Shown here one piece after another: positions 41,793-51,720 of a DNA stretch of 64,000 nucleotides. The translations under genes and the position numbers were made by a program. The stretch lies in assembly GCA_963383645.1 (NCBI GenBank), contig OY726567.1, positions 72,686,947 through 72,750,946 on the forward strand. The letters run 5' to 3'. A model generated the notes under the pieces. That model was given only the letters and a program-made list of their open reading frames with translations, made no database searches and was not told the DNA's origin. How positions within the stretch are numbered: position 1 is the first letter of the stretch; the number at the start of each line of letters is the position of its first letter. The stretch is from Muscardinus avellanarius. Its lineage: Eukaryota > Chordata > Mammalia > Rodentia > Gliridae.

Positions 41793-42600
41793 TGTGGGTT
41801 CTTGGCTTCCATGGTGAAAAGAATTTCAACAGGCTCCAGTCAGAGATAAAGGCAGAGGTTTTAATTCAAGGAAAGTGAAGATCCACGTTCAGGAGAAACA
41901 TGGGCATCTCCAGAGGACGAGAGCTACTGCTGGGAAGACAGGGGCAAGAGCTGCCCCAAAAATGGCCCCAAATGGCCCCAAATTGCTCAAAATGGCAACG
42001 AGCTCTTCAGAGCTATGCTTCTTATAGCCCAAGAGCCCTCTACAGAGGGATGGCCAGGGCACATGGGGTGGCAGCCTCTTCTCTTTGAAGTTTCTGGTTC
42101 ACAAAAGGTGGGGATTCCTTTGGGGATGGGACCCTTAGGAGACAGGAAGATGAGCTGTTGGAAGTGCAGGGCTCTTTAACAAAAGATGTAACTTTCTGCC
42201 GGGCCTGGTGGCACACACTTAAAATCCCAGCATTCGGGAGGCTGAGAGCAGAGGATTGCAGTTCGCGGACAGCCTCAGCTACTTAGTGAGGCCCTCTGTA
42301 ACTTAGTGAGACCCTATTTCTAAATAAAGAATATAAAAATTAGGGCAGAAGGTGTAGCTCAGAGGTCAAATGCCCCTGGGTTCCATCCCCAGACCCACCA
42401 GAAAAATAAAAAGATGTAACTTTCTTTGGGGAATCTACCTGGAGGCAGACAAAAGGTGAAGAATCGCCTCAGGAATTTCCTGAGCCAGCCCATTATGATT
42501 TAAAAGTATGCACCTGGTTTTTTAAGAATAACCATGGTCTGTTTCAGATCTTAAAACCATATCTTCCTTCCCTTCCCAATGTGTCTCCTGTCTACCTAAA
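41793..42600 (-). mobile_element. Probable ERV LTR, antisense, split by a SINE
   Basis: Plus-strand start tgtgggttcttggcttccat fits a CA-ended LTR read backwards. ggttttaattcaagg lies where an R/U5 boundary would be. Left part 41793-42180, right part from 42426. The far end was not located, so the extent is approximate. No retroviral genes seen. Confidence 0.45.
42198..42408 (+). mobile_element. B1-dID SINE in the LTR
   Basis: gccgggcctggtggcacaca to catccccagacccaccag. Exact 17-base target duplication aaaagatgtaactttct at 42181-42197 and 42409-42425. Confidence 0.96.
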
Positions 42601-42629
42601 ATGTTATTTCTTCAGTTCTACCTCATCAG

Positions 42630-42735
42630 TAGAGTGTTTCACTAAGTTTCTGAGACTGGTCACAAACCTGCAGTCCTCCTGTCACAGCTTTCCAAGGATT
42701 TTGCATTACAAGTGTGTGCCACACCGCCTGGCTTA
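42630..42735 (-). mobile_element. B1 part of a SINE, old
   Basis: gagtgtttcactaagtttct to gtgtgccacaccgcctggc. Confidence 0.75.
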
Positions 42736-42756
42736 TCATGTTATAATACGTGTGTG

Positions 42757-42952
42757 TGACCGGGCGTGGCGGCATACGCTTGTACTCCCCACGCTCGGGA
42801 GGCTGAGACAGGAGGATCGACAGGTTCGAAGCCAGCCTCAGCTACTGAGTGAGGCTCTCAGCAACTTAGTGAGACCCTGTTTCCAAATAAAATATAAAAT
42901 AGGGCTGGGAGTATAGCCAGAGGTAGAAAAGCCTCTGGGATCTTCCCCAGTA

Positions 42953-43020
<68 letters not shown>
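42757..43020 (+). mobile_element. B1-dID SINE with (CA)n(ATA)n tail
   Basis: gaccgggcgtggcggcatac to ccccagtaccacac, then CA 42953-42988 and AATAAT 42989-43018. CpG-rich. Confidence 0.9.
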
Positions 43021-43039
43021 GTGTGTGTGTGCTTTGCTT

Positions 43040-43095
43040 GTTTGTGTTTGTGTGCTAGGCAATTGCTCTGCTGCTGAGCTATATCCCCAGAACTT
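43040..43095 (-). mobile_element. ID-like unit without the dID deletion
   Basis: gtgtgctaggcaattgctct, then gctgctgagctatatcccca. The text between the two tRNA-like halves, missing from dID, is present here. No B1 attached. Confidence 0.6.
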
Positions 43096-43119
43096 TGGGA
43101 TCTTTAACACTCATTTTTA

Positions 43120-43157
<38 letters not shown>

Positions 43158-43365
43158 TACTGGGGATGTAACCCAGGGACTTTCTATCTCTGGGCTACAC
43201 TCCCAGACCTATTTTTATTTTATTTGGAAACAGGGTCTCACTAAGTTGCTGAGAGCCTCACTAAGTAGCTGAGGCTGGCTTCGAACCTGCGCGATCCTCC
43301 CGTCTCAGCCTCCCAAGCGCGGGGATTACAAGCGTGCGCCACCACGCCCGGCCCGGCTTTCGATT
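43120..43365 (-). mobile_element. B1-dID SINE with (GT)n tail, young
   Basis: (GT)n 43120-43156; ends ccaagcgcggggattacaag and gtgcgccaccacgcccggc. Very high CpG retention; two gttgctgag/gtagctgag blocks. Confidence 0.95.
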
Positions 43366-43423
43366 TTATCTTTAATTTTTCTCCTCTTTTTTTTGTGGTC
43401 TTGCCAGTGACCTGAGTTAGACA

Positions 43424-43538
43424 TGGTACTGGGGATTGAGCCCAGGCAGCATTTTACCTCTAGACTACAACCTCAGTCTTATTTTGAAACAGAGTCTCAC
43501 CAAGGGTTACTAAAGTAATCTTTGTGCCACTATACCTG

Positions 43539-43545
<7 letters not shown>
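43424..43545 (-). mobile_element. B1-dID SINE, B1 body internally deleted
   Basis: ggtactggggattgagccca, then gaaacagagtctcaccaagg jumping to tttgtgccactatacctgg. Confidence 0.75.
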
Positions 43546-43588
<43 letters not shown>

Positions 43589-43870
43589 GTACTGGGGCAT
43601 TATACCTCCAAGCCACAACCCTATGTTGTTATTTTTTTTTTTTGGCAACAGGGTCTCGCTAAATTGCTGAGGTTTTGCTAAGCTGCTGGGGCTGGCCTTG
43701 AATCTGAAATCTTCCTGTTTCAGCTTCCCAAGTACTGGTATTACAGGTGTGATCCAACATGCCCACTCCAGCCCTATGTACTTTGAGTTCTCACTAAGTT
43801 GCCCAGGCTGGCCTCAAACCTCCGATCCTCCTGTCTTGGTCTCCCAAGCACTGTAATTACGGGTGTGTAC
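43541..43870 (-). mobile_element. One to two B1-dID SINEs with (GT)n tail
   Basis: (GT)n 43541-43587; first dID and B1 43588-43770; further B1 text 43771-43870 (gttgcccaggctggcctcaa, gtgtgtaccacctcaaccc), probably an older copy split by the first. Confidence 0.8.
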
Positions 43871-44635
43871 CACCTCAACCCTGGAGAGCTGAGATATGAG
43901 AGTAACTCGTAGGAGACAGACCTTCCTGCAGCATTGCTGTATCTGACCAGAGCGTGCAGAAATGCCGCAGCCCCCTACAAGTGAGCAGCTGGATTTCAGG
44001 ACTAATAGACCAAGGGCTTGTCAGATGTCTGTTTTACTTTGTTGACTTGCAGGTGACCCCTGTGCTTTCTCAAGTAGTTCAGGTCAGGCATCGTTTTGGA
44101 TCCTAATGGCTCCTTCTATTTTATCAATGCCAAGAGAGAAGCACATCCGTGCTCTGGGTGGCGGAGGCGGGGGTGTGTGTGACTATATCACTGCGGAAGG
44201 ATGGCCTCAGAGGCCCCGCCCCCTTCCTACATGGCCCTTCTTGGAGATCTCAACGCTCTTTCATGCTCAGGGCATCCGTCACCCTGCGGTGCCTTCCCTG
44301 TGGCAGCACAGGCCCTCCATAAGACCGCAGCAGCAAAGGCTGCGTGTTTTATCCATCACCGAGCCTCTCCGAAACCTGCATCTGAATGCCATCCTTCCTG
44401 TCATGACACCCTTGTCCCTTAAATAAGCCACCAGAGATGATGTATCATAGTCCACTTAGAAATGAGGGTCAGCCAGACTCCCAGGGAGGCTGGAAACAAA
44501 TTGTTCTCTCTGTGAACAGGTATTTGAAAGTTTATGCAGAGCACGGTAGAAGGAGACACCGTGAGGAGGGGGTTTGTTCTCATGAAAGCCCCCAACTCCC
44601 TTGCAGCATATCAGGGGATCAAATTTTTTAAAGAA
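43871..44635. other. Unique DNA
   Basis: Open frames in two plus registers at 44106-44426 and 44437-44631 lack domains. No gene called. Confidence 0.4.
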
Positions 44636-44829
44636 AATGTAAACCCAGTACTTGAGAGACTGAATCAGGACCGCAGGTTTGAGGCCAGACTCAACAACTT
44701 AGTGAGACCCTGTTTCAAAATAGAAAATAGGGCTGGGAGAATAACTCAGAGGTAAAAATGCCCCTGGGGTCAATCCCTAGTACAAGGAAGGAAGGAAGGA
44801 AGGAAGGAAGGAAGGAAGGAAGGAAGGAA
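44636..44829 (+). mobile_element. B1-dID SINE, 5'-truncated, (GGAA)n tail
   Basis: Begins near aacccagtacttgagagact, ends gggtcaatccctagtac; GGAA tail 44785-44829. Confidence 0.85.
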
Positions 44830-44889
44830 GATGTGAACTAAGAATAGCTTTTCCAAAAAGCACTGGTTTTAAGAGCATGGTCCCTAGTT

Positions 44890-45135
44890 TTCTATTGTAG
44901 AACTTGGACAAATGTATTCCTACAACTAACATGTATTTAGTAACTATTCTAGGCACTAGGCAAAGTGCTGGAACCATCCCTGAACAGGAAGATGCCCACC
45001 TTGCTCTTAGAGGACCCTGGATCACCTAAGGTCCACTCATTCCCTCATTGAACATCTGTTTATTGAGTGCCTACTGTGTGCCTGGCACTGTTCTAGGGAT
45101 GAGGATACACAGAGAACAGAATAAGCAAACATCAT
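44890..45135 (+). mobile_element. L2 3' end, two adjacent matches
   Basis: 44920-45000 (gtatttagtaactattctag, gcactaggcaaagtgctgg) and 45030-45130 (tgtttattgagtgcctactg, tgtgcctggcactgttctag) both match the L2 3' terminal phrase. Two fragments in tandem. Confidence 0.75.
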
Positions 45136-45199
45136 CCTGGTGGGAGATGAGCTTTTTCAAATACAATGTGTCTAATTACAACATGTGAGATGCATTTTT

Positions 45200-45405
45200 T
45201 TTTCCTGATACTGGGAATTGAAGCCAGGGGCATTCTCCCTCTGATCTGCACCCTCAGTCTCGTTCTTTATTTTTTATTTTAAACAGGGTCCCACTAAGTT
45301 GCAGAGGGCCTCACACGTTGTTGAGGCTGGCCTCCAACCTGTGACTCTCCTGTCTCAGCCTCCCAAGTAATGGGACTATAGTTGTGCACTATGAATCCTG
45401 GCCGT
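45200..45405 (-). mobile_element. B1-dID SINE
   Basis: gatactgggaattgaagcca to tagttgtgcactatgaatcc. Confidence 0.87.
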
Positions 45406-45462
45406 GATATACACATTTTAAGAATGTTTCTTACATATGCCTTTCCTATTCCTGGGCACTTA

Positions 45463-45562
45463 AAGTTCTAGCTACTTGGGAGGCTGAAGTCGGAAGATCA
45501 TTTGAGCCTAGGACTTTGAGGCTAGCCTGGGCAACATAGGAGGAAGCTGTCTCAGAAATAAA
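45463..45562 (+). mobile_element. 7SL-derived monomer of FLAM type
   Basis: agctacttgggaggctgaag, gatcatttgagcctaggact and gctagcctgggcaacatagg keep the Alu/7SL wording absent from the local B1. No dID. Confidence 0.75.
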
Positions 45563-45588
45563 GTAATTAATTAATTAAAAGCCCTTCC

Positions 45589-45830
45589 TGGAATTCTACA
45601 GCTAGTAAAATTCTCACTCACCAATAAAGAAAAAGCAGAGAAACAGAGACATTCTCAGGTGAACAGCAAGGAGGGTTTATTATCTACTGATACTCTCAGA
45701 AAGAGATAAACACAGAATAAGGGGATGAAAAATAAGAAACAAGAGACAGGACCAGAATCCACTAGACAAGCTGACAAACGCAATGAACTGCTGTGTTTAC
45801 AGATTTTGCTTTATATATAGCTCTTTATTG
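45589..45830 (-). mobile_element. Probable ERV LTR, antisense, partial
   Basis: Plus-strand start tggaattctacagctag fits the CA end of an LTR. Within, gagggtttattatctactg gives AATAAA on the minus strand, about 75 bases from the end, as in an R region. The other end is not visible. Confidence 0.45.
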
Positions 45831-46015
45831 CTTACATCTGTATTCTCTTTTGCTTTTCCTATTTATATTGGTACATTGTAATTATGCATCATAGTGAGAT
45901 TCAAAGTGATACAAACATGCAGGCGCCCATTGCTTGGTGTGTCTCCTTGCATCCCTGCTCCTCCTCCTCCCTCCTCCCTCCTCCATGTAAATGGTATTTA
46001 AGAATTTTTAAGAAC
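45831..46015 (-). mobile_element. LINE-1 3' UTR end, antisense, older family
   Basis: tgcatcatagtgagattcaa mirrors 40857-40876. The pyrimidine block at 45957-45985 is the complement of the G-rich 3' UTR tract. Confidence 0.65.
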
Positions 46016-46034
46016 CATTTCTTAAAATGTACAT

Positions 46035-46430
46035 ATCACAGCAGGGCAAGGTTTCACATGCCTATAATCTCACCAGTTGGGAGGCTGAGGTGGGAGGATC
46101 CCAGACTCGCAGCTTTAGCAACTTACACCCTTTTTTCAAAATAAAAAAATAAATAAAAAGGGCCTGGGGTGCCGGGCATGGCGGCGCACGCTTGTAATCC
46201 CCGCGATTGGGAGGCGGAGACAGGAGGATCCCGCAGATTCGAAGCCAGCCGCGCTGGTTTAAGAGACCCTGTTTCCAAATAAAAAATATAAAATAGGTCT
46301 GGGAGTGTAGCCAGGAGGTAGAAGGGTTTCCAGGAACCCCAGTACCACAAAAAGCGGGGGGGGGGGGCTGGGGTATAGCTCAGAGGTAGAGCACCTCTGG
46401 ATTCAAACCCCAGTGCCAAAAGAAAAGAAG
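46035..46430 (+). mobile_element. B1-dID SINE split by a young short-body copy
   Basis: Outer B1 46035-46170 and dID 46369-46425. Inner 46171-46348, gccgggcatggcggcgcacg to ggaaccccagtaccacaaaa, with gccgcgctggtttaagagac. A 10-base G run at 46355-46364 lies at the junction. Confidence 0.85.
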
Positions 46431-46490
46431 GGAGGGAGGAAAGAAGAGAGGAGGGAAGGGAAAGGGGAAAGGAAGAAGGAAGGAAGAAAA
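46431..46490. repeat. Purine-rich SINE tail
   Basis: GGGA/GGAA/GAAA mixture. Confidence 0.85.
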
Positions 46491-46528
46491 TTTCTAAGAC
46501 AAACTCTACCAAAGCCATGCTAGTTCAT

Positions 46529-46536
46529 ATCAAAAC

Positions 46537-46608
<72 letters not shown>

Positions 46609-46610
46609 TG
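46529..46610. repeat. (CTTT)n microsatellite, SINE tail
   Basis: About 20 uninterrupted CTTT units. Confidence 0.98.
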
Positions 46611-46785
46611 CATTCTACCTTCAAGCTATATCCCCAGCCCTATTTTTTATTCTTTATTTTGAAACAGGGTCTCACTGAGTTGCAAAGGGCATCACTAAGT
46701 AGCGGAGGCTGGCTGCGAACCACAATCTTCCAGTCTCAGCCTCCCGAATGCTGGGATTACTAGCGTGCGCCACCACGCCCGGCTC
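46611..46785 (-). mobile_element. B1-dID SINE
   Basis: cattctaccttcaagctata to tagcgtgcgccaccacgccc. High CpG at the B1 start. Confidence 0.92.
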
Positions 46786-46960
46786 AAAATAGTTTCTAAC
46801 AATGTCATTTCATTGAAAATAAGAACTTCAGAGCAAGTACTAAATTAAATGTGATGCTGGGACAAAAAGTGAAACCCAGGACTGTGTGGAGCAAGACAAG
46901 AGAATTTAGATCCTGTATAGTAAGGAGAATAGCCATGTTCTGGGTGCAAAATAAGAATAG
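46786..46960. other. Unique DNA
   Basis: Nothing recognised. Confidence 0.35.
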
Positions 46961-46962
46961 AA

Positions 46963-47160
46963 GCCAAGCCAGGCATGGTGACACACGCCTGTGATCCCAG
47001 TACTTGTAAGGATGCGATAGGAGGATCACAGGTTCAAGGACAGTCTCAGCAACATCGTGAGACTCTCCGCAATCTAGCAAGACCGTGTTTCCAAACAAAA
47101 AACAAAAAGGGCTGGGGGTAGAATGCTTCGGGTTTAATCCCTAGTCTACCAAAAATTAAG
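46963..47160 (+). mobile_element. B1-dID SINE
   Basis: aagccaggcatggtgacaca to gggtttaatccctagtctacc. dID A-box side lost. Confidence 0.85.
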
Positions 47161-47450
47161 TAAAATAATAAAAACCAAAAGTCAGTAGTACCCTCTGTAG
47201 CTGTAAGAACCAGTTAGTAAGTATAATAAGAAAATACATCTAAAATGTAATTGACAACAAGATGTGATACCAACCAGAAAGAGCCAGATGGGAGTGTGTA
47301 TAAGGCAAGGATCGTGGAGACCGGGAGCGCCCATGTCTCCTCCAGGGGTGCCACCCGCCACATCTCAGTGTGCACAACAATGATATACTCTCCTGGAGGT
47401 TTTACAGAGGTTCCATTACATAGGCATACGAGATGGAATCATTGCCTATT
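47161..47450. other. Unique DNA
   Basis: Nothing recognised. Some L1-like A-rich text at 47161-47260. Confidence 0.35.
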
Positions 47451-47985
47451 GTTTTTTTTTTTTTTTTTTTTCACTGTTGTTGAGTCCTAGGGATTGGATC
47501 CAGGGGCATTATACCTCTGAAAGAATGAAAATAGAGTTAGGGAGTTTAGGAGGGAGGGAAAAACACCAGCCGGGTTATCAGAGACCGCTGTTTTATTCGG
47601 ACCCAACCCCGGCACCCTCTGGGGAGTCAGCCGGCCATGGGGGAAGGGACCGATGGGCCACGCGTCTGGAGAATTGCGCATAGTCCTGATCAACCGGATG
47701 AGTCACGTGGCAGATTGGAGGCACCGATGTTTTCAAGGGATGCCGAATCTCTCGCAACTTCTGTATTCTCGCGATGTTTGGAGGCTCAAGGAACCTGAAG
47801 TCTCGCCATATCTCCACCTCTGGCTTCCGGATTCCGCCTCCTGTTCCCGCTGCGAGATCACGTTGGGGAGGGGAGGGACCCGACTTATCAACCTCCAAGC
47901 TACAATCCCAGCCCCTTTTTATTTTTTTATTTTGATATAGTATCCCTCTAAGTTACTGAGGGTCTCGCTAAATTCGTAAGTAACT
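47451..47985 (-). mobile_element. B1-dID SINE split by a solo LTR
   Basis: T run 47451-47471, dID start 47480-47517, dID end 47896-47918 (caagctacaatcccagcccc), B1 part to 47985, itself cut by the next SINE. Confidence 0.88.
47518..47890 (-). mobile_element. Young solo LTR of an endogenous retrovirus
   Basis: 373 bases, plus-strand ends tg...ca, with a 5-base target duplication acctc at 47513-47517 and 47891-47895. Read on the minus strand it has U3-type GC-rich DNA with a CACGTG E-box next to TGACTCA, an AATAAA at the expected R position (plus-strand ttttatt near 47590), and a pyrimidine-rich U5 ending ttctttca. CpG content is far above the surroundings, suggesting recent arrival. No internal genes remain. 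Confidence 0.9.
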
Positions 47986-48175
47986 TCAGCTAGGCATGGT
48001 GGCGCCTGCCTGTACTCCCAATACTTGGGAGGTTAAGACAGGAAGATCACAGATCCGAGAACAGTGTCAGTAACTTGCAGAACCCTGTTTCAAAAGAAAA
48101 TTAAAAGGGCTGGGGCTACAGCTCAGAGGTAGAAGGTCCCTGAGTTGAATTCCCAGTACCAGAAAGAAATATAAC
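47986..48175 (+). mobile_element. B1-dID SINE
   Basis: agctaggcatggtggcgcct to gaattcccagtaccagaaag. taacttc occurs at both flanks (47979-47985 and 48171-48177 approx). Confidence 0.88.
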
Positions 48176-48179
48176 TTCA

Positions 48180-48406
48180 TGAGGTATAGCTCACATACAG
48201 TGAATTCCCACATCATAAAGGTACAGCTTGGAGAATATTTAAAAAGCAAATACATTCAGAGCATGATATGGAATTCCACATTCCTGAAGGTTCCTGTCCA
48301 TGATAGGCCTAGCAAAGAAAAATTACTACCTTGGCTTCTGTCACCATCAACCACATTTCTTTTTTTAACTTTTGTAGGAAGAAATCATGCAGAATGACAT
48401 AGCGCC

Positions 48407-48410
<4 letters not shown>
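48180..48410. other. Possible old L1 3' UTR
   Basis: tgaggtatagctcacataca and cagcttggagaatatttaaa are reminiscent of old L1M 3' UTR text (gaggtataattcacata). Weak. Confidence 0.4.

Positions 48411-48411
<1 letters not shown>

Positions 48412-48450
<39 letters not shown>
48412..48450. repeat. (CT)n microsatellite, SINE tail
   Basis: About 18 CT units followed by ccctccctca. Confidence 0.97.
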
Positions 48451-48451
<1 letters not shown>

Positions 48452-48459
48452 CCTCCCTC

Positions 48460-48635
48460 ACGCACTGGGGATTGAACCCAGGGGCATTCTACCTCCAAGC
48501 TAACCTGTAGCTTTTTTGTTTGTTTGTAAGCCAGGTCTTGCTATGTTGCAGTGTCTGTCCTTGAACCTGCGATCCTCCTGTCTCAGCCTCCCAAGGACTG
48601 GGATTACAGGTATGCACCACCATGCTTGGTCCAGT
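48460..48635 (-). mobile_element. B1-dID SINE
   Basis: cgcactggggattgaaccca to aggtatgcaccaccatgcttgg. Confidence 0.9.
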
Positions 48636-49278
48636 ATTTTCTCTTTAATGGCCAGCTTCATTTTCTCAACATTCTGTCTTTAAGATTCATCCAAAGCAGC
48701 TGTCTTTGATGCGGGTCCAATCGGAAGGCTGGAGCACAGCTCTCAGCAGAGGAAGAGCTTCATTGCCCCGCACTCTGAGCCCTGAGAAGAAACTGTGGGG
48801 TGGGGGGAGGGGCTGAGCTTGGGGATTTTCACACTCGTGGCTGTTTAGGGAGCTAGTATCCTACCAGCAGCTGTAAGCAGATCCGACAGTGTCCCCAAAT
48901 TCCCTCCTGGCCCTCAGTTTCCCGTTCCCCTCCCTCGTCTGATGTCTGCTTTAAATAAAGTAACAAACCAAGTGTCAGGGGCTGCGGGAGAAGCTCTGGA
49001 GAATGTTCCTGTCTCAGCTCTCAGACAGCTCACCGGGGGTGTTAAAATAATTAAAGTTGAAAAGGGAGATGTAGGTATTATTTTTAGACCTGTGTCCAAA
49101 GTTTGCGTCTTTCAGGGGCCCTTCATTCCCATCCTTCATTTAGTACCAGAGCCTGGTTTTCCCCTGTTAGATAGAACAAAAATACACTCCAATTTTATGG
49201 CATAGCTAATTCAAGAGTATTTTAAGTTGACCTCACTTTGTCAAGGATCTGTGGTGGGATGACCCATTGTGGTTTTAT
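48636..49278. other. Unique DNA, possibly conserved in part
   Basis: Plus frame 48942-49205 and the opposing minus frame show no known domain. 48930-49190 has enhancer-like mixed composition. No gene called. Confidence 0.35.
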
Positions 49279-49470
49279 TTGTGTGTGTGTGTGTGTGCAT
49301 GCCTGTGGCACGGGGATTGAACCCAGGGCTTTTAACTCTGAGCTACATTCTCAGCCCTATTTTATTTTTTATTTTGAAACAAGGTCTCCCTAAGTTGCTG
49401 AGACTGGTGTTCTTCCTGTCTGGACCTCCCAAGTACAGGGATTACAAGCATGTGACATCACACCCAGTTT
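49279..49470 (-). mobile_element. B1-dID SINE with (GT)n tail
   Basis: GT 49279-49298; gcacggggattgaacccagg to caagcatgtgacatcacacc. Confidence 0.87.
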
Positions 49471-49499
49471 GTTTTAAGTAGATTTAATTTTTTTTTTAA

Positions 49500-49690
49500 T
49501 TTGGGAGGCTGAGACAGGAGAATAGCAAGTTTGCAGTCAGCCTCAGTTACTTAGTGAGGCCCTCTGAAATTTAGTGAGACCTTGTTTCAAAATAAAGAAT
49601 TAAAGAAAAAATAGGGCTGAGGCTGTAGCTCAGAGGTAGAATGCCCCTGGCTTCAATCCCCAGTTCCACCAAAAAATAAATAAATAAAAT
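49500..49690 (+). mobile_element. B1-dID SINE, 5'-truncated
   Basis: Begins tttgggaggctgagacagga, ends cttcaatccccagttccacc. Confidence 0.88.
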
Positions 49691-49697
49691 TGTTTTT

Positions 49698-49900
49698 AAA
49701 TATGGGGGATGGAACCCATAGCACTTTACCACTGAGCCATTTCCCCATTGTTTATTTATTTACTTACTTTTTACTTATTTATTTTTAAGACAGGATCTTG
49801 CAAAGCTGACAAGGCTGACCTCCAACTTTCCAACTTGTGATCCTCCTGCCTCAGCCTCCCAAATTGCTGGGATTACAGACCTTTCACTGGTGCACCCAGC
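49698..49900 (-). mobile_element. Divergent B1/ID-type SINE
   Basis: tgggggatggaacccatagc, actttaccactgagccattt and ctgacctccaactttccaac differ from the local consensus (accactgagcc is the common ID wording). An older or distinct subfamily. Confidence 0.65.
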
Positions 49901-50096
49901 TATGGGTGGTATTGGGGTTCCTGGAAGCCCCTCTACCTCCAGGCTACACTCCCAGACCTATTTTATTTTTTGGAAACAGGGTCTCTTAAAGCCAGCGCAG
50001 CTGGCTTCGAACCTGTGCGATCCTCCTGTCTCCGCCTCCGAAGCCCGGGGATTACAAGCATGGGAGGCGCTAAAAGCCACACCATGCCCGGCTTTT
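49901..50096 (-). mobile_element. Short-body B1-dID SINE
   Basis: ggtggtattggggttcctgg to ccacaccatgcccggctttt. An extra block ggaggcgctaaaagcc near the B1 start looks like a small local duplication (cggcttttag is nearby). Confidence 0.9.
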
Positions 50097-50380
50097 AGAA
50101 CAGTTTTAAGCTCGAAGCAAAATGCAGCGGAAGACACGAGGAAGTTCCTGTATGCTTCCTTCCATTACACACGCAAAGCCTCCCCTTTTGTTAAGATCCC
50201 CCTTCTGAGCGGTGTATGAGTTAGAACTGATGGGCCCAGTGACATGTCTCTATCACCCCAGATTCATAGTTTACATCAGGGTCCACCAGCAGCAGGGTAT
50301 TGTTCATTCTATAGATCTGGACAAATGGATAATAACATGTCCAGACCTACAGAATGAGATTTTTGGTTTTTGTTTTGGGG
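50097..50380. other. Unique DNA
   Basis: Nothing recognised. Confidence 0.35.
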
Positions 50381-50384
50381 GAGC

Positions 50385-50552
50385 AGATTACTGGGGATGG
50401 ACCCAGGGCATTCTATTTCTGAGCTACACCTGCTCTCTTTTTATTAAGAAACAGGGTCTCTAAGTCGCTGAGGCTGGCCTCAGACCTTGGTCCTCCTACT
50501 TCAGCCTCCCAAGTATTGGGATTACAGGAGTGTACCACCATGCCTGGATCCT
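50385..50552 (-). mobile_element. B1-dID SINE
   Basis: gattactggggatggaccca to aggagtgtaccaccatgcctg. Confidence 0.87.
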
Positions 50553-50597
50553 TCATGTTGTTGTTGGTTTTTTTTTTTTTTCTTAATCAAAAATGCT

Positions 50598-50788
50598 AGA
50601 CCGGGAGCAGTGGTGCACATCTGCAATCTCAGTACTTGAAAGTCTGGGACAGGAAGATTGCAGGTTTGAGCACAGCCAGCCTCAGCAACTTAGCAAAATC
50701 CTGTTTCAAAGTAAAAATCAAAAGGCTGGGGAGTGGCTCAGAAGTAGAATGTCATGGTTTCAATCCCCAGTTCCAACAAAACAAAAAA
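50598..50788 (+). mobile_element. B1-dID SINE
   Basis: gaccgggagcagtggtgcac to ttcaatccccagttcc. Confidence 0.87.
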
Positions 50789-50910
50789 GCTAAGTTATTA
50801 ACACAGCACCGAGATGTGTCATTGTAAAGGTAAGGGCTACGAACACGTGCGGATGAGGGTCTCGTGGCTGCCCTGATGGATACAGCACTTTAAAAGTTCC
50901 CTGACATGTG

Positions 50911-51113
50911 CCAGGTGCAGTGGCACATGTCTATAATCCCAATACTTGGGAGGCTGAGACAGGAAGATCGCAGGCTCGGGGCCAGCCTCAGCAATTTAGT
51001 GAGATCCTGTTTCAAAACAAAAATAAAAAATAAAAAAAGGGCTGGGGGTGTTTCTCAGAGGTAGAATAGCCCCTAGGTTCAATCCCCAGTAGCAAATAAT
51101 AAAAGGAAAAAAA
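50911..51113 (+). mobile_element. B1-dID SINE
   Basis: ccaggtgcagtggcacatgt to ttcaatccccagtagc. Exact 19-base target duplication aaaagttccctgacatgtg at 50892-50910 and 51114-51132. Confidence 0.97.
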
Positions 51114-51132
51114 AAAAGTTCCCTGACATGTG

Positions 51133-51720
51133 ACCTATTTCCTATACAGGTGTCGGCAGGTCGCACTTTATCTTCTTACTCCCACGAGTGTGGGAGCTGA
51201 GAGGTGGACCACCTCCCTGGTCAACCATCACACCAGCCACACGCTTCTATGGATGGCTCATCGTTCCCTGGAATGTGTCAGTGAAATTAATTGGCCGGTG
51301 GCAACCCAATCCAAACTACAAAAACAACGGAGGCTGGTACGAAACACAGATCTGCGTGCCCTCTACGGAGCCCAGCAGAATCCCATTTGAAGTGATTCAT
51401 CTTTCACTTCCAGGCGATCATGTGTTTCATCTGCCGCGGCGGGAGCGTCCCCCATCGCGGGCGAGGTTAATCAGAGGCTCGCATGCTCTCAGTGGCTTTC
51501 CCTGGAGGACGGTTGGCAAAAGATGACAGTCTGCATTTGACTGCCAGACCCATTCGCTCACGCATCGAGCCCCCATTCCCAGCTTAGCTAAGAGGCTCGG
51601 CCACAGATATTTTATTTTTGTACTATACAGTTGGATGGCACTAGTCATCCAGGTAAAACGAGGCACACAGAAATTCAGAAGACGCCACAGGACAGATCAA
51701 AATTAATCTCCTTATCTATA
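51133..51720. promoter_or_regulatory. Candidate conserved non-coding element
   Basis: Repeat-free, with sustained CpG (catctgccgcggcgggagcg, cattcgctcacgcatcgagc) beside AT-rich cores (gtgaaattaattggccggtg). Two plus frames and one minus frame overlap here without domain or clear splice sites, so I favour an enhancer over an exon. An unrecognised exon stays possible. Confidence 0.45.

Noticed and set aside
41793..42600. Retroviral genes near the LTR-like DNA
   Set aside because: No gag, pol or env wording was seen on either side. Only LTR-like text.
51188..51526. 112-codon plus frame with NPNYKNNGGWYE-like text
   Set aside because: Looks protein-like, but I know no family. A second plus frame and a minus frame overlap. 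Kept only as a candidate element.
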